DNA from: Ornithinibacillus bavariensis
GTDB taxonomy: Bacteria; Bacillota; Bacilli; Bacillales; Amphibacillaceae
Reading direction: 5' to 3'
NCBI RefSeq assembly: GCF_018333235.1
Contig: NZ_BORP01000001.1
Span: 248,001-312,000 of the forward strand
DNA length: 64,000 bases
Every line of letters starts with the position of its first letter. Positions within the stretch are counted from its first letter, which is position 1. The translations under genes and the position numbers were made by a program. The notes below the pieces were generated by a model. It saw nothing but the letters and a program-made list of their open reading frames with translations, was not told the origin of the DNA and ran no database searches. Shown here in pieces: positions 26,355 to 34,784 of this stretch.

Positions 26355-28387
26355 TGAAGAAGAGATCTACTGAGAGAAGACTATTTCAATATGCCTTACA
26401 ATTTAAAAAGCGAATTATTATTGGTATCATCTGCCTGATGATTGCTACTTCATTGGAATTAGCGGGGCCACTTATTGCGAAAACAATTATAGATGAACAT
26501 GTTGTAGGAATTGAAGGGACATGGTATAGCGTTCCTGTAAAAGATGATCGTACAACTGTTGAATTTGAAAACAACTACTATAAACGCGAAGATCGCATCA
26601 ATGAAAAAGATGAGATTGTAAATACGAATACTATCCTACAAATTGGGAGTGAATACTTCCTAGTTCAAGGGGAGGAAGTTCCTTTACAAGGGGAAAGAAG
26701 TGTAAATGGTAATACGGTTACAATCAAATTACAGACAGAGAGTATTACGTTTACAGGTGAGAAAATTTCTGCAAGTGATATCTATTCGTTTTTCAAGCCT
26801 GAACAAAGACCAATTCTCCTCTTATTAGCGTTATATGTTGGTTTGCTTATCATTGCTGGTATTTTTCAGTTCTATAAGACATTTATGCTTCAAAAAGCTT
26901 CCAATCAAATAGTGAAAAAGATGCGTAATGACATTTTTGAACACACGCAGCGAATTCCAATAAACTATTTTGTTGATCAGCCTGCAGGTAAAATTGTTGC
27001 TCGTATTACCAATGATACGGAAGCTATACGTGATTTGTATGAAAGGGTTCTAAGTATCATCATTACAAGTGCAATTTATATGGCGGGAATCTTTGTCGCA
27101 TTATTTATCTTGAATGCAAAACTAGCTGTATGGTTTTTATTATTAATACCACTAATCATTGTATGGATGAAGTTTTATAAGTTTTTCGGAACTAAATACA
27201 ATAAAGTAATCCGTTCAACAATCAGTGAAATAAATGGAAAAATAAATGAAGCTATTCAAGGAATGACCATCATACAGGCATTTCGTCGTGAAAAAAAGAC
27301 GAAGGAAGAATTTGAAGTATTAAATAAAAGACATTTTACGTATCAACGAAAATTATTAAAATTAAGTGCATTGACATCGTATAATTTAGTTACGGTCTTT
27401 CGAAATATTTCATTTGTCGCTTTTATTTGGTATTTTGGTTCTGCTTCTTTAGACATTCAAAACATTATCTCTATTGGGATGCTCTATGCAATAGTGGACT
27501 TATTAAACCGATTATTTGAGCCAGTAAATGATATCGTAAATCAATTGCCATTACTAGAACAAGCAAGGGTTGCTGGAAGCCGTGTGTTTGAATTAATGGA
27601 TAAAGAAGGCGAAGAGGTTAACCAAGAGAAATTAGAACGTTATAAAGGTAACATTGAATTTGATCATATTTCATTTGCTTATAATGATGCGGATTATGTT
27701 TTAAAAGATATATCATTGTCGATTAAATCGGGAGAAACAGTAGCATTTGTGGGACATACCGGCTCTGGAAAAAGCTCGATTATGAATTTATTATTTAGGT
27801 TTTATGATCCGCAAAAAGGAACAATAACTATTGACGGTCATAACACAATGGAATGGTCCAGACAACAAGTACGTAGTCATATGGGGATTGTGTTACAGGA
27901 TCCATTTTTATTCTCAGGGACTATTATTTCCAATGTCACCATGAATGACCCGAAAATAACACGAGAAAAAGCTATTCAAGCATTACGAACGGTCGGTGCG
28001 GATCGATTCATTGAGAAGCTGCCGAAGAAATACGATGAAAAAGTATCTGAGGGTGGAACAACGTATTCATTAGGTGAAAGACAGTTAATATCCTTTGCTC
28101 GTGCTCTTGCTTTTGATCCAGCAATTCTTATTCTAGATGAAGCGACTGCTAACATTGATACAGAGACTGAAAATATAATTCAGCATGCACTAGAGGTTTT
28201 AAAACAAGGTAGAACAACTTTAGTTATTGCCCATCGCTTGTCAACCATTCAGCAAGCAAATACCATATTTGTGTTGGATCATGGTAAAATTATAGAACAA
28301 GGTAATCATGAGGAGTTAATTGCAGAAAAAGGCACGTACTATCAAATGTACAAGATGCAACAAGGTATCTCGCAAAGAGCAGTCTAG
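26354..28387 (+). CDS. bmrD: ABC multidrug transporter half, BmrD/YheH-like
   Basis: A 677-aa partner of the preceding subunit. A ~110-residue insert between helices 1 and 2 (about 40-150: VGIEGTWYSVPVKDDRTTVEF...) is the extracellular domain typical of BmrD. The nucleotide-binding domain has Walker A GHTGSGKSS, a degenerate signature SLGERQ, and Walker B LILDEATANID with catalytic E596. A heterodimer with one consensus and one degenerate site is therefore predicted, exporting hydrophobic drugs at the expense of ATP. Start codon overlap with bmrC implies coupled translation. Confidence 0.9.
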   Translation: MKKRSTERRLFQYALQFKKRIIIGIICLMIATSLELAGPLIAKTIIDEHVVGIEGTWYSVPVKDDRTTVEFENNYYKREDRINEKDEIVNTNTILQIGSEYFLVQGEEVPLQGERSVNGNTVTIKLQTESITFTGEKISASDIYSFFKPEQRPILLLLALYVGLLIIAGIFQFYKTFMLQKASNQIVKKMRNDIFEHTQRIPINYFVDQPAGKIVARITNDTEAIRDLYERVLSIIITSAIYMAGIFVALFILNAKLAVWFLLLIPLIIVWMKFYKFFGTKYNKVIRSTISEINGKINEAIQGMTIIQAFRREKKTKEEFEVLNKRHFTYQRKLLKLSALTSYNLVTVFRNISFVAFIWYFGSASLDIQNIISIGMLYAIVDLLNRLFEPVNDIVNQLPLLEQARVAGSRVFELMDKEGEEVNQEKLERYKGNIEFDHISFAYNDADYVLKDISLSIKSGETVAFVGHTGSGKSSIMNLLFRFYDPQKGTITIDGHNTMEWSRQQVRSHMGIVLQDPFLFSGTIISNVTMNDPKITREKAIQALRTVGADRFIEKLPKKYDEKVSEGGTTYSLGERQLISFARALAFDPAILILDEATANIDTETENIIQHALEVLKQGRTTLVIAHRLSTIQQANTIFVLDHGKIIEQGNHEELIAEKGTYYQMYKMQQGISQRAV

Positions 28388-28412
28388 AATGGTACAGATG
28401 TGGGGTGTACTC

Positions 28413-29234
28413 ATGGATGAGGAGAAAAATATACAACCAGACATCATTGATGAAGACCTATATGAAGAATTTGAAGATGAGGAGCTTTATGAGCTTGTCC
28501 AGCAAGCAAGACAAGAGGCGCTCTTAAAAGCATCACAAGATATACAAAAAAAGCCAAAACGTCCATTTTCTAAATGGATGTTCTGGCTTATTGCTATTAC
28601 AATGGTAATTAACATAATAGCAATATTACCGTATACTTTCTCCATTCCAGCCATAGACTTCCTTATAACCTCGACGAGACTTTCTATCCAAGAAGATATA
28701 AAAACGTATAAAGAAGCAGTTGTTGTCATAGAAACAGGGGAAAGCAAGGGAACAGGATTTTCTATTTCCCCAGATGGTTATATTCTTACAAATTACCATG
28801 TAGTCGATAATGGTGCCCCAATTACAGTAGCCTTTCCAAATGAAGGTCTTATTCAAGGTACAATCGAGGCTGCCTTTCCAGATGTGGATTTAGCTTTATT
28901 AAAGGTTCAGTCTGAACAGGAATTACCATATTTAACCCTTGCAGAGAGCTTTAGCTTCGAGGGAAATGAACATATTTCATTTATTGGAAACCCACTTGCA
29001 TTTAATAGGATTGCAAATGAAGGAACAATCATTGGATACACCGATTTAAAAGATTGGGATCAGCCTGTTTTAATGATTGAAGCTCCGGTATACCGTGGCA
29101 ATAGTGGAAGTCCTATTATTAATGATGAAGGCGAGGTAATCGGTGTAATCTTTGCCACACTCGACCATGATATACACGGAGAGGTTGGCTTGTTTATTCC
29201 AATAGAATACTTCTTTCAACGAAATAATAAGTGA
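28413..29234 (+). CDS. Membrane-anchored trypsin-like serine protease (HtrA-like, no PDZ)
   Basis: A 273-aa protein with an acidic cytosolic N-terminus (1-50), one membrane helix (about 54-76) and an extracytoplasmic S1C protease domain. The triad is H129 (LTNYHVVDN), D159 (DVDLALLKV) and S231 (GNSGSP). There is no PDZ domain, unlike classical HtrA. I chose ATG at 28413, seven bases after TGGGGTG; upstream in-frame ATGs at 28390 and 28398 lack such a site. It follows bmrD by 25 bases and may be cotranscribed. A terminator follows. Confidence 0.82.
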   Translation: MDEEKNIQPDIIDEDLYEEFEDEELYELVQQARQEALLKASQDIQKKPKRPFSKWMFWLIAITMVINIIAILPYTFSIPAIDFLITSTRLSIQEDIKTYKEAVVVIETGESKGTGFSISPDGYILTNYHVVDNGAPITVAFPNEGLIQGTIEAAFPDVDLALLKVQSEQELPYLTLAESFSFEGNEHISFIGNPLAFNRIANEGTIIGYTDLKDWDQPVLMIEAPVYRGNSGSPIINDEGEVIGVIFATLDHDIHGEVGLFIPIEYFFQRNNK

Positions 29235-29264
29235 TTCTTATTATTTATCAAAAATAACCGATAC

Positions 29265-29301
29265 AATAGGAGAGAGGCTGTCCTTCTCTTCTATTTTTTT
29301 T
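29265..29301 (+). terminator. Terminator after the bmrCD-protease unit
   Basis: Arms 29265-29277 and 29283-29295 give a 13-pair stem with two G-U pairs, followed by seven T. Confidence 0.75.
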
Positions 29302-29437
29302 ATAGATGGGACACAATAATGAGGGGCATTAACTTTTTTTAATCTAAATGTAAAATTCTGTGATGGGCATTGTAATACTTGTACGGTAAGATATTCATAT
29401 TCTTAATAGAAAAATATAGAGGATTATGGTGGTATTT

Positions 29438-29539
29438 ATGACCCTTAATGAAATAATTAGAATAGTTTTTAATTTGGCAACGCCCATAAAGTTTGTAATA
29501 CAATCGAAATATATGAAAGAATGGGGTGGTCTACTATGA
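29438..29539 (+). CDS. Possible 33-codon upstream ORF coupled to sigI
   Basis: ATG at 29438, five bases after GGTGG, opens a 33-codon frame (MTLNEIIRIVFNLATPIKF...) whose TGA overlaps the sigI start as ATGA, the classic geometry of translational coupling. The possible sigma-I promoter lies inside it, so a transcript from that promoter would lack the ORF. No family is recognised; chance cannot be excluded. Confidence 0.35.
   Translation: MTLNEIIRIVFNLATPIKFVIQSKYMKEWGGLL
29479..29508 (+). promoter_or_regulatory. Possible sigma-I promoter of sigI-rsgI
   Basis: AACGCCC (29479-29485) and CGAA (29505-29508) resemble the ACCCCC / CGAA elements known for sigma-I, 28 bases before the sigI start. 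SigI autoregulation is established in B. subtilis. Confidence 0.55.
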
Positions 29540-30267
29540 CCATACACAATTCATTAAAAGACATCCCCTTAGATAAACTAATAATGAAAGCGCAAAAGGA
29601 TGATGAGGCTGCTCTTAATTTTTTATTAAAAAATTATCAACCATTTATAGCTAAATCTGTCTCAGAAGTATGTAAACGATTTATTGACCCGGAGCGTGAT
29701 GATGAGTACAGTATAGGCTTATTAGCGTTTCATGAGGCAATTCGACAGTATTCACCACACAAAGGGAGTTCTTTTTTAACGTTTGCTAATTTAGTTATAA
29801 AACGTAAAGTCATTGACTATATCCGATTTAATAGCAAAAATAAAGTAGCTATCTCATTGGATGAGACATATGACGAAGAATATATGGAAAGTCCGACTGA
29901 ACTTGAAGCAGTAAAGGAAATTTATCAACAAGAACAAGAAGCATGGTATCGCAGACAAGAAATCCTTGAATTTAAAGAAAGGCTTGCGACGTTTAAGCTA
30001 TCCCTTCATGAGCTAACAGAGATTGCACCAAAACACCGTGATGCTCGTGATACTGCAGTTCGTATCGCAAGAATAATTCAAGATGACCAGGAGATGAGTG
30101 CCTATGTAAATAAGAAGAAAAAATTACCGATTAAGGATTTAGCTAAAAAAGTTGATGTAAGTAAGAAGACATTAGAACGTAATCGAAAGTTTATATTGGC
30201 CATTTTTATTGTTCTAAGTGAAGATTTTGTTTTTCTCAAGGATTATTTGAAAGGGGTGGGCCAGTGA
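29536..30267 (+). CDS. sigI: RNA polymerase sigma factor SigI
   Basis: A 243-aa alternative sigma factor for heat and envelope stress. Region 2 is seen in DPERDDEYSIGLLAFHEAIRQYSPHKGSSFLTFANLVIKRKVIDYIR and the C-terminal helix-turn-helix in LPIKDLAKKVDVSKKTLERNRKFILAIFIVLSEDF. Both are diagnostic for SigI rather than other sigma-70 members. I chose ATG at 29536 (MTIHNSLKDIP), preceded by GGGGTGG six bases away; an in-frame ATG at 29521 lacks a site. The stop overlaps the GTG of rsgI, pairing the sigma factor with its anti-sigma factor. Confidence 0.92.
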   Translation: MTIHNSLKDIPLDKLIMKAQKDDEAALNFLLKNYQPFIAKSVSEVCKRFIDPERDDEYSIGLLAFHEAIRQYSPHKGSSFLTFANLVIKRKVIDYIRFNSKNKVAISLDETYDEEYMESPTELEAVKEIYQQEQEAWYRRQEILEFKERLATFKLSLHELTEIAPKHRDARDTAVRIARIIQDDQEMSAYVNKKKKLPIKDLAKKVDVSKKTLERNRKFILAIFIVLSEDFVFLKDYLKGVGQ

Positions 30268-31451
30268 AAAAGGGTATTGTCATGGAGCGGCACCAAAAAT
30301 ATATGGTAGTGCTGACACCAGATGGCTCATTTGAAAAAGCGGCTACTATAAAAGGTGTAGATATCGGGTTCGAAGTAATATATGAACCCATTATTGAGAA
30401 AACCTCTACTTCTGTTTTTCAAAGGAATTTTTTCTCTATACGTACTGCTGCGTTAGCTTGTATAATTTTAATTGCATTATTGCCCTTATATTTTATTACA
30501 AATAAGAATGAAGCGTATGCATATGTTGATATCGATATTAATCCAAGTATCGAGCTAGAGATAAGTGATAATTTCAAAGTAGCTGATGTAAAAGCATTAA
30601 ATGAAGATGCATTACGTTTATTACAAAAGGTAAAAGGTTTGAAAGGTAAAAAAGTAGAGGAAGCAATTGATGAAATTATTCATTTGAGTGAAGAAAATGG
30701 TTACACGAATACAGCTAAGAATGTATTAGTTGGGGTCCACTATGTGGATAAAGCGGATGCGGGTAATCCATTAATAACTAAGATCCATGATCACTTTTCC
30801 AAGAAAAATACAGAATGGCAAGTGGTCACCTTAGAGATTCCCGATGAAGTTAGGATGAAGGCTGAAAAGGCAAAGCAATCAATGAACGAGGTTTTAGCAA
30901 AACAGGTTGATACAGATAAAAAAGACAAACAAGTACTTACTGAAGATGAAAAGGAAGTATTGCAATCATTTTATAATCGTAAAAACTCTCTTGGAACGTC
31001 CAAGGAAAAAGATACTGCTGATGAAAAACCATTAAATAAGGGGAAGAAAAGAACTGATAAAGATTTAAAAGAACAATTACATCCTAGTGAGCTAAAAGAT
31101 AAAAATCGAGATAACCATCCCAAAAATAACGGTAAAGAAAATCAGAATAAAGCAAAGAATCAAGGTAAGCCTCACAATATTGATATAAATAATTCCATAC
31201 ATAAAGGAAAAGGAAACAATCAAGAAGACCATAATAAAAATCGTAATCATGGAAAAGATGGGCACAAAGAGCAAGATAAGAATAAAGGGAAGCAACATAA
31301 TAAGGAGCATGGAAAACAGAAAGATAATCGAAATAATGGGAAAAATAAAGGTAATAATGGAAAGAATGGTCATCATCAACATAATAATGGAAATCAAAAA
31401 GGAAAAAATAAGCAAGACGGTTTTTCCTATCTTCATCCATATTTATATTAG
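30264..31451 (+). CDS. rsgI: Anti-sigma-I factor RsgI with low-complexity tail
   Basis: A 395-aa single-pass membrane protein that holds SigI inactive. The N-terminal cytosolic RsgI domain (1-55, KKGIVMERHQKYMVVLTPDGSFEKA) binds SigI. One membrane helix follows (about 62-82), then an extracytoplasmic domain (YVDIDINPSIELEISDNFKV). The last ~150 residues are a Lys/Asn/Gly/His/Asp-rich, almost repeat-like stretch without hydrophobic residues. The GTG start overlaps the sigI stop by four bases. In clostridia RsgI ectodomains sense extracellular polymers; whether this tail senses anything is unknown. Confidence 0.9.
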   Translation: MKKGIVMERHQKYMVVLTPDGSFEKAATIKGVDIGFEVIYEPIIEKTSTSVFQRNFFSIRTAALACIILIALLPLYFITNKNEAYAYVDIDINPSIELEISDNFKVADVKALNEDALRLLQKVKGLKGKKVEEAIDEIIHLSEENGYTNTAKNVLVGVHYVDKADAGNPLITKIHDHFSKKNTEWQVVTLEIPDEVRMKAEKAKQSMNEVLAKQVDTDKKDKQVLTEDEKEVLQSFYNRKNSLGTSKEKDTADEKPLNKGKKRTDKDLKEQLHPSELKDKNRDNHPKNNGKENQNKAKNQGKPHNIDINNSIHKGKGNNQEDHNKNRNHGKDGHKEQDKNKGKQHNKEHGKQKDNRNNGKNKGNNGKNGHHQHNNGNQKGKNKQDGFSYLHPYLY

Positions 31452-31479
31452 GAAGGGAATGTATTTCCCTTCCTTTTTT
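31451..31479 (+). terminator. Terminator of sigI-rsgI
   Basis: Perfect arms GGAAGGGAA (31451-31459) and TTCCCTTCC (31465-31473), five-base loop, then TTTTTT. Confidence 0.9.
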
Positions 31480-31481
31480 AC

Positions 31482-31718
31482 TTACATTTCCAAAATAGCA
31501 GTGGGAGTATATTTCATTGCATGGTCAATATAATATAGAAGGTTTTCATGTGATTGTACAATTTTTTGTTCATCTAAAGAATAATGGTAGGCATGGAGAA
31601 AATTCTGTATCTTCTTAGAAAGTAAGTCATCCTTTGTCCGCACCATGAGCACAAGTAAATCATCCCATTGTCCCCAAAGTGTGTAATATAGTGCCTTATC
31701 ATAGTCTGGTATATCCAT
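31482..31718 (-). CDS. yhdB: YhdB-like protein
   Basis: A 78-aa cytosolic helical protein (DYDKALYYTLWGQWDDLLVLMVRTKDDLLSKKIQNFLHAYHYSLDE...). It resembles the uncharacterised YhdB family of Bacillus in length and in the central RTKDDLLSKKIxxFLHAYH block. The ATG at 31718 has an excellent AAGGAGGGG site. It is convergent with rsgI, with only the rsgI terminator between. Function unknown. The 219-base gap to the next gene shows no other feature I can defend. Confidence 0.72.
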   Translation of the reverse strand: MDIPDYDKALYYTLWGQWDDLLVLMVRTKDDLLSKKIQNFLHAYHYSLDEQKIVQSHENLLYYIDHAMKYTPTAILEM

Positions 31719-31937
31719 GAAATTCCCCTCCTTTTTAACTAAAGGGTATTACTAGCTTTCCCCTAATATATATATATTTTCTAATAACAGTTTGGTGTGG
31801 CTTCCAATTAAAGGATGGGTTTTTTAATGAACTATGACAATCCTATTGGGGTTGATTCCATATAAAGGATTGCCTTCCTTAGCATAATCAAAATGACGAG
31901 GTACATACTAAAAAGTGAAAAAGGGAGGGAAACAACC

Positions 31938-32576
31938 ATGAAAAAGAGCTTGTTTGGTATTGCGGCGTCAGCTCTAATTGTTTTGGCAGGTTGTGGAAAT
32001 GGTAATAATGATGATGCAGAAAGTCAACGAGGAACCACTAATCAAAATGTAGATCCTGTCCGTTATCAAGACCATGATGATGCCAATGATAATAATCGAA
32101 ATTACACGCTTCAACGTGATTTAGAAGAGCCGAATAATGTCAATACCAGAAATATCAATAATGTCAACAACAGGACAAATGACAATCGGACCAATAATAA
32201 CAATGGGAATCGATATGATGTTGCTAATGAGGCGGCAGACAAAATCGTCGATCAAATTGATGTCATTGAACGTGCTTATGTTCTAACAACAGATAATAAT
32301 GCTTATGTTGCTGCACAGCTAGATGATAATAATAACAGAAACCGTCTAAGCGATAATGGGGATGCATTAACAGACGATGTCAAAAATAAAATTTCTACTA
32401 TCGTCAAATCTGTTGATAATGATATTGACAATGTATATGTCTCAACCAATCCAGATTTTATGAATTTGACGAATAATTATGTTAATGATGTTGATCAGGG
32501 GCAACCTGTTGAAGGTTTCTTTGAAGAGATGGGAAATATGATTGAGCGTATTTTCCCACAGAATAAAGGTAGGTAA
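31938..32576 (+). CDS. Sporulation lipoprotein, YhcN/YlaJ family
   Basis: A 212-aa lipoprotein with signal MKKSLFGIAASALIVLAGC (lipidated C19). The mature part starts with a ~75-residue Asn/Asp/Arg-rich low-complexity segment. Then comes the conserved domain VANEAADKIVDQIDVIERAYVLTTDNNAYVAAQLDDNN...DDVKNKISTIVKSVDNDIDNVYVSTNPDFM typical of YhcN/YlaJ spore proteins. These associate with the spore inner membrane or cortex side and affect germination or outgrowth. I chose ATG at 31938, just after GGGAGGG. It has its own terminator. Confidence 0.88.
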   Translation: MKKSLFGIAASALIVLAGCGNGNNDDAESQRGTTNQNVDPVRYQDHDDANDNNRNYTLQRDLEEPNNVNTRNINNVNNRTNDNRTNNNNGNRYDVANEAADKIVDQIDVIERAYVLTTDNNAYVAAQLDDNNNRNRLSDNGDALTDDVKNKISTIVKSVDNDIDNVYVSTNPDFMNLTNNYVNDVDQGQPVEGFFEEMGNMIERIFPQNKGR

Positions 32577-32580
32577 TTGT

Positions 32581-32616
32581 ATAGTGCTTCCACTAATTTG
32601 GAAGCACTATTTTTTA
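32581..32616 (+). terminator. Terminator of the spore lipoprotein gene
   Basis: Perfect 11-base arms ATAGTGCTTCC (32581-32591) and GGAAGCACTAT (32600-32610), then TTTTT. Confidence 0.9.
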
Positions 32617-32656
32617 TGAACGAAATAAAAGTTTTCAACTTATTTAATCTTAGACA

Positions 32657-32700
32657 TATAATTCTTATTAAACATAGTTGATTACTGTGTTTAATAAGAA
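32657..32700 (+). promoter_or_regulatory. Promoter with overlapping 13-base palindrome before yrrT-luxS
   Basis: A perfect TATAAT (32657-32662) abuts an inverted repeat with exact 13-base arms TTCTTATTAAACA (32662-32674) and TGTTTAATAAGAA (32688-32700), 13-base spacer. The repeat spans the expected start of transcription and ends just before the ribosome site, so it looks like a repressor operator. The -35 is weak (TTTTCA, 32632-32637). It does not match the CymR box known for the B. subtilis yrrT operon. Confidence 0.55.
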
Positions 32701-32716
32701 ATTGGAGTTGTTACAA

Positions 32717-33835
32717 ATGGGACGGGAGTTTGTGGAGATATTTGAGGATTGGGCAGAAGATTATGATCGGACTGTTGCAGGAGAGAATCCAGAGTATCAG
32801 GAGGTCTTCCGTAACTATGAGGAAATCTTATCGTTAGTTGCTGATAATTCTTCTGGAACAGTACTGGAATTTGGTGTAGGAACTGGTAATTTATCGGAGA
32901 AGCTATTTGAAAAAGGGTTGGATGTAATTGGTATTGAGCCATCAGAGGCAATGCGGATAATTGCTGAGTCGAAACTACCTCATATGACAATACTGGATGG
33001 GGATTTTCTACTCTATCCTCAAATCACGAGACCAATTAACACGATTGTAAATACGTATGCTTTTCATCATTTGACAGATGAAGAAAAAGCCAAAGTAATA
33101 AAACGGTTTTCAGAGATTCTATCACCAGGAGGAAAAGTTGTCTATGCGGATACAATGTTTGCATCAGAGTTTGAAAAGAACAGAAAAATAAACGAAGCAA
33201 AAAATGCTGGCTTTTTTACACTTTCAGAGGATTTAGAACGAGAGTATTATCCTATAATTAACAACGTAAAAAATATGTTTACAAAACAAAATTTTACTTT
33301 TTATACGAAGCAAATGAATGATTTCGTTTGGTTTGTCATAGCAGATTATAAAGGGAAAAAAGAGGAGGGAATCATTTTGAAGAAGATGAACGTTGAAAGT
33401 TTTAATTTGGATCATACAAAGGTAAAAGCTCCTTATGTACGATTAGTAGGTGTAACAGTTGGGGAGAATGGGGATCAGGTTTATAAGTATGATATTCGAT
33501 TTAAACAGCCTAATAAAGAGCATATGGAAATGGCAGGTCTCCATTCATTAGAGCATTTAATGGCAGAGAATATTCGAAATCATATGGATCAAGTATTGGA
33601 TATTAGTCCAATGGGATGTCAAACGGGATTTTATCTATCGCTCCTAAATCATGATTCCTATGATGAGGTTTTAAAAGCGTTAGAGAAGACCTTACAGGAT
33701 GTTCTAGAAGCGGATGAGGTACCGGCATGTAATGAGGTTCAGTGTGGCTGGGCCCAAAATCACAGTTTAAAGGGAGCACAGGAAATCGCAAGGGAAATGC
33801 TTCTAAAAAAGGATGAATGGCGAGAAGTCTTTTAA
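32717..33835 (+). CDS. luxS: SAM-dependent methyltransferase (YrrT) in frame with S-ribosylhomocysteine lyase (LuxS)
   Basis: One uninterrupted 372-aa frame. Residues 1 to about 218 are a class I methyltransferase of YrrT type: [20 protein letters not shown] motif [11 protein letters not shown] (49-59), and a YrrT-like end [15 protein letters not shown]. From residue 221 the sequence is a complete LuxS (152 aa): HSLEH with zinc ligands H276 and H280 and E279, catalytic C301 (MGCQTG) and zinc ligand C343 (VQCGW). LuxS cleaves S-ribosylhomocysteine to homocysteine and the AI-2 precursor. A GGAGGG at 33364-33369 and a TTG at 33377 could start LuxS separately. A six-A run at 33356-33361 lies just upstream; with one A fewer, YrrT would stop at a TGA overlapping that TTG. 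mccA and mccB follow. Start: ATG 32717 after GGAG. Confidence 0.9.
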   Translation: MGREFVEIFEDWAEDYDRTVAGENPEYQEVFRNYEEILSLVADNSSGTVLEFGVGTGNLSEKLFEKGLDVIGIEPSEAMRIIAESKLPHMTILDGDFLLYPQITRPINTIVNTYAFHHLTDEEKAKVIKRFSEILSPGGKVVYADTMFASEFEKNRKINEAKNAGFFTLSEDLEREYYPIINNVKNMFTKQNFTFYTKQMNDFVWFVIADYKGKKEEGIILKKMNVESFNLDHTKVKAPYVRLVGVTVGENGDQVYKYDIRFKQPNKEHMEMAGLHSLEHLMAENIRNHMDQVLDISPMGCQTGFYLSLLNHDSYDEVLKALEKTLQDVLEADEVPACNEVQCGWAQNHSLKGAQEIAREMLLKKDEWREVF

Positions 33836-33851
33836 CATTGGGGGGAGACAG

Positions 33852-34784
33852 GTGGTTTATAATTCCATACATGAATTAGTTGGGAATACACCACTTCTTA
33901 AGATAAACCATTTCCATCTTCCAGAAAATGTTTATATTTTTGCAAAGCTCGAATATTACAATCCAGGTGGAAGTGTAAAAGATAGGCTAGGTGTCGAGCT
34001 TATTCAGGATGCAATACGTAGAGGTAAGCTATCTCCAGGTGACACTATCATTGAACCTACAGCTGGTAATACGGGTATTGGCTTGGCACTAGCCGCAAAA
34101 AAGATTGGGCTAAAGGCAATATTTGTCGTTCCAGAGCATTTTAGTCAGGAAAAGCAGCTTATTATGCAGGCATTAGGTGCAAAAATAATTCATACACCGA
34201 AGGAGGCTGGTATGACTGGTGCCGTTGAGAAGACCAATGAACTACTTCAGCAAATTCCAGGTAGTTACTCACCCCAGCAATTTAAGAATCCAGCAAACCC
34301 GAAAACATATTACAGCACGTTAGCGCCTGAAATTTGGAGGGATTTAAAGGGGGATGTCGATATTTTTATCGCAGGAGCAGGTTCAGGTGGGACATTTATG
34401 GGGTGTGCACAATTCTTCAAGGAAAGAGATTCAACGATAAAGACAATTATTGTCGAGCCCGAGGGTTCCATTATTGCAGGAGGTAAGCCTGGTTCACATC
34501 GAACAGAGGGGATTGGCATGGAGTTTTTTCCTCCATTTTTAGATTCGTCCTATTTTGATCAAATATATACCGTCCAAGATCAGCAAGCCTTCGCACTAGT
34601 ACAAGAGCTTGCTAACAGAGAAGGCTTACTGGTAGGGAGTTCTTCCGGTGCCGTTATGCATGCAGCGCTGGAAGAGGCAAAAGTTGCACCTGAGGGCACG
34701 AATATTGTTACGATTTTTCCTGACGGCAGCGATCGTTATTTAAGTAAAGATATTTATTCTAAGGTAAAAGGCGGGGAGATATAA
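33852..34784 (+). CDS. mccA: O-acetylserine-dependent cystathionine beta-synthase
   Basis: A 310-aa fold-type II PLP enzyme that joins homocysteine and O-acetylserine into cystathionine, the first step of reverse transsulfuration in Bacillus. The PLP lysine is K43 in NPGGSVKDRLG; the substrate loop TAGNTGIG and phosphate-binding GAGSGGTFMG are present. The start is GTG at 33852, four bases after GGGGGAG; an in-frame ATG 39 bases upstream overlaps luxS and has no such site. Placement after luxS (homocysteine source) and before mccB supports MccA over plain cysteine synthase. Zero-base spacing to mccB indicates one operon. Confidence 0.9.
   Translation: MVYNSIHELVGNTPLLKINHFHLPENVYIFAKLEYYNPGGSVKDRLGVELIQDAIRRGKLSPGDTIIEPTAGNTGIGLALAAKKIGLKAIFVVPEHFSQEKQLIMQALGAKIIHTPKEAGMTGAVEKTNELLQQIPGSYSPQQFKNPANPKTYYSTLAPEIWRDLKGDVDIFIAGAGSGGTFMGCAQFFKERDSTIKTIIVEPEGSIIAGGKPGSHRTEGIGMEFFPPFLDSSYFDQIYTVQDQQAFALVQELANREGLLVGSSSGAVMHAALEEAKVAPEGTNIVTIFPDGSDRYLSKDIYSKVKGGEI

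Noticed and set aside
31084-31440. Long antisense open frames opposite the RsgI tail
   Set aside because: They arise from the biased codons of the Lys/Asn/Gly-rich tail; no ribosome site, no plausible protein sequence.
32576-32717. S-box, T-box or CymR box in the yrrT-luxS leader
   Set aside because: The leader is too short for a riboswitch and neither core motif is present; only the 13-base palindrome is seen.
33813-33851. Upstream ATG as mccA start
   Set aside because: It overlaps luxS and lacks a ribosome site, whereas GTG at 33852 follows GGGGGAG and matches the family N-terminus.
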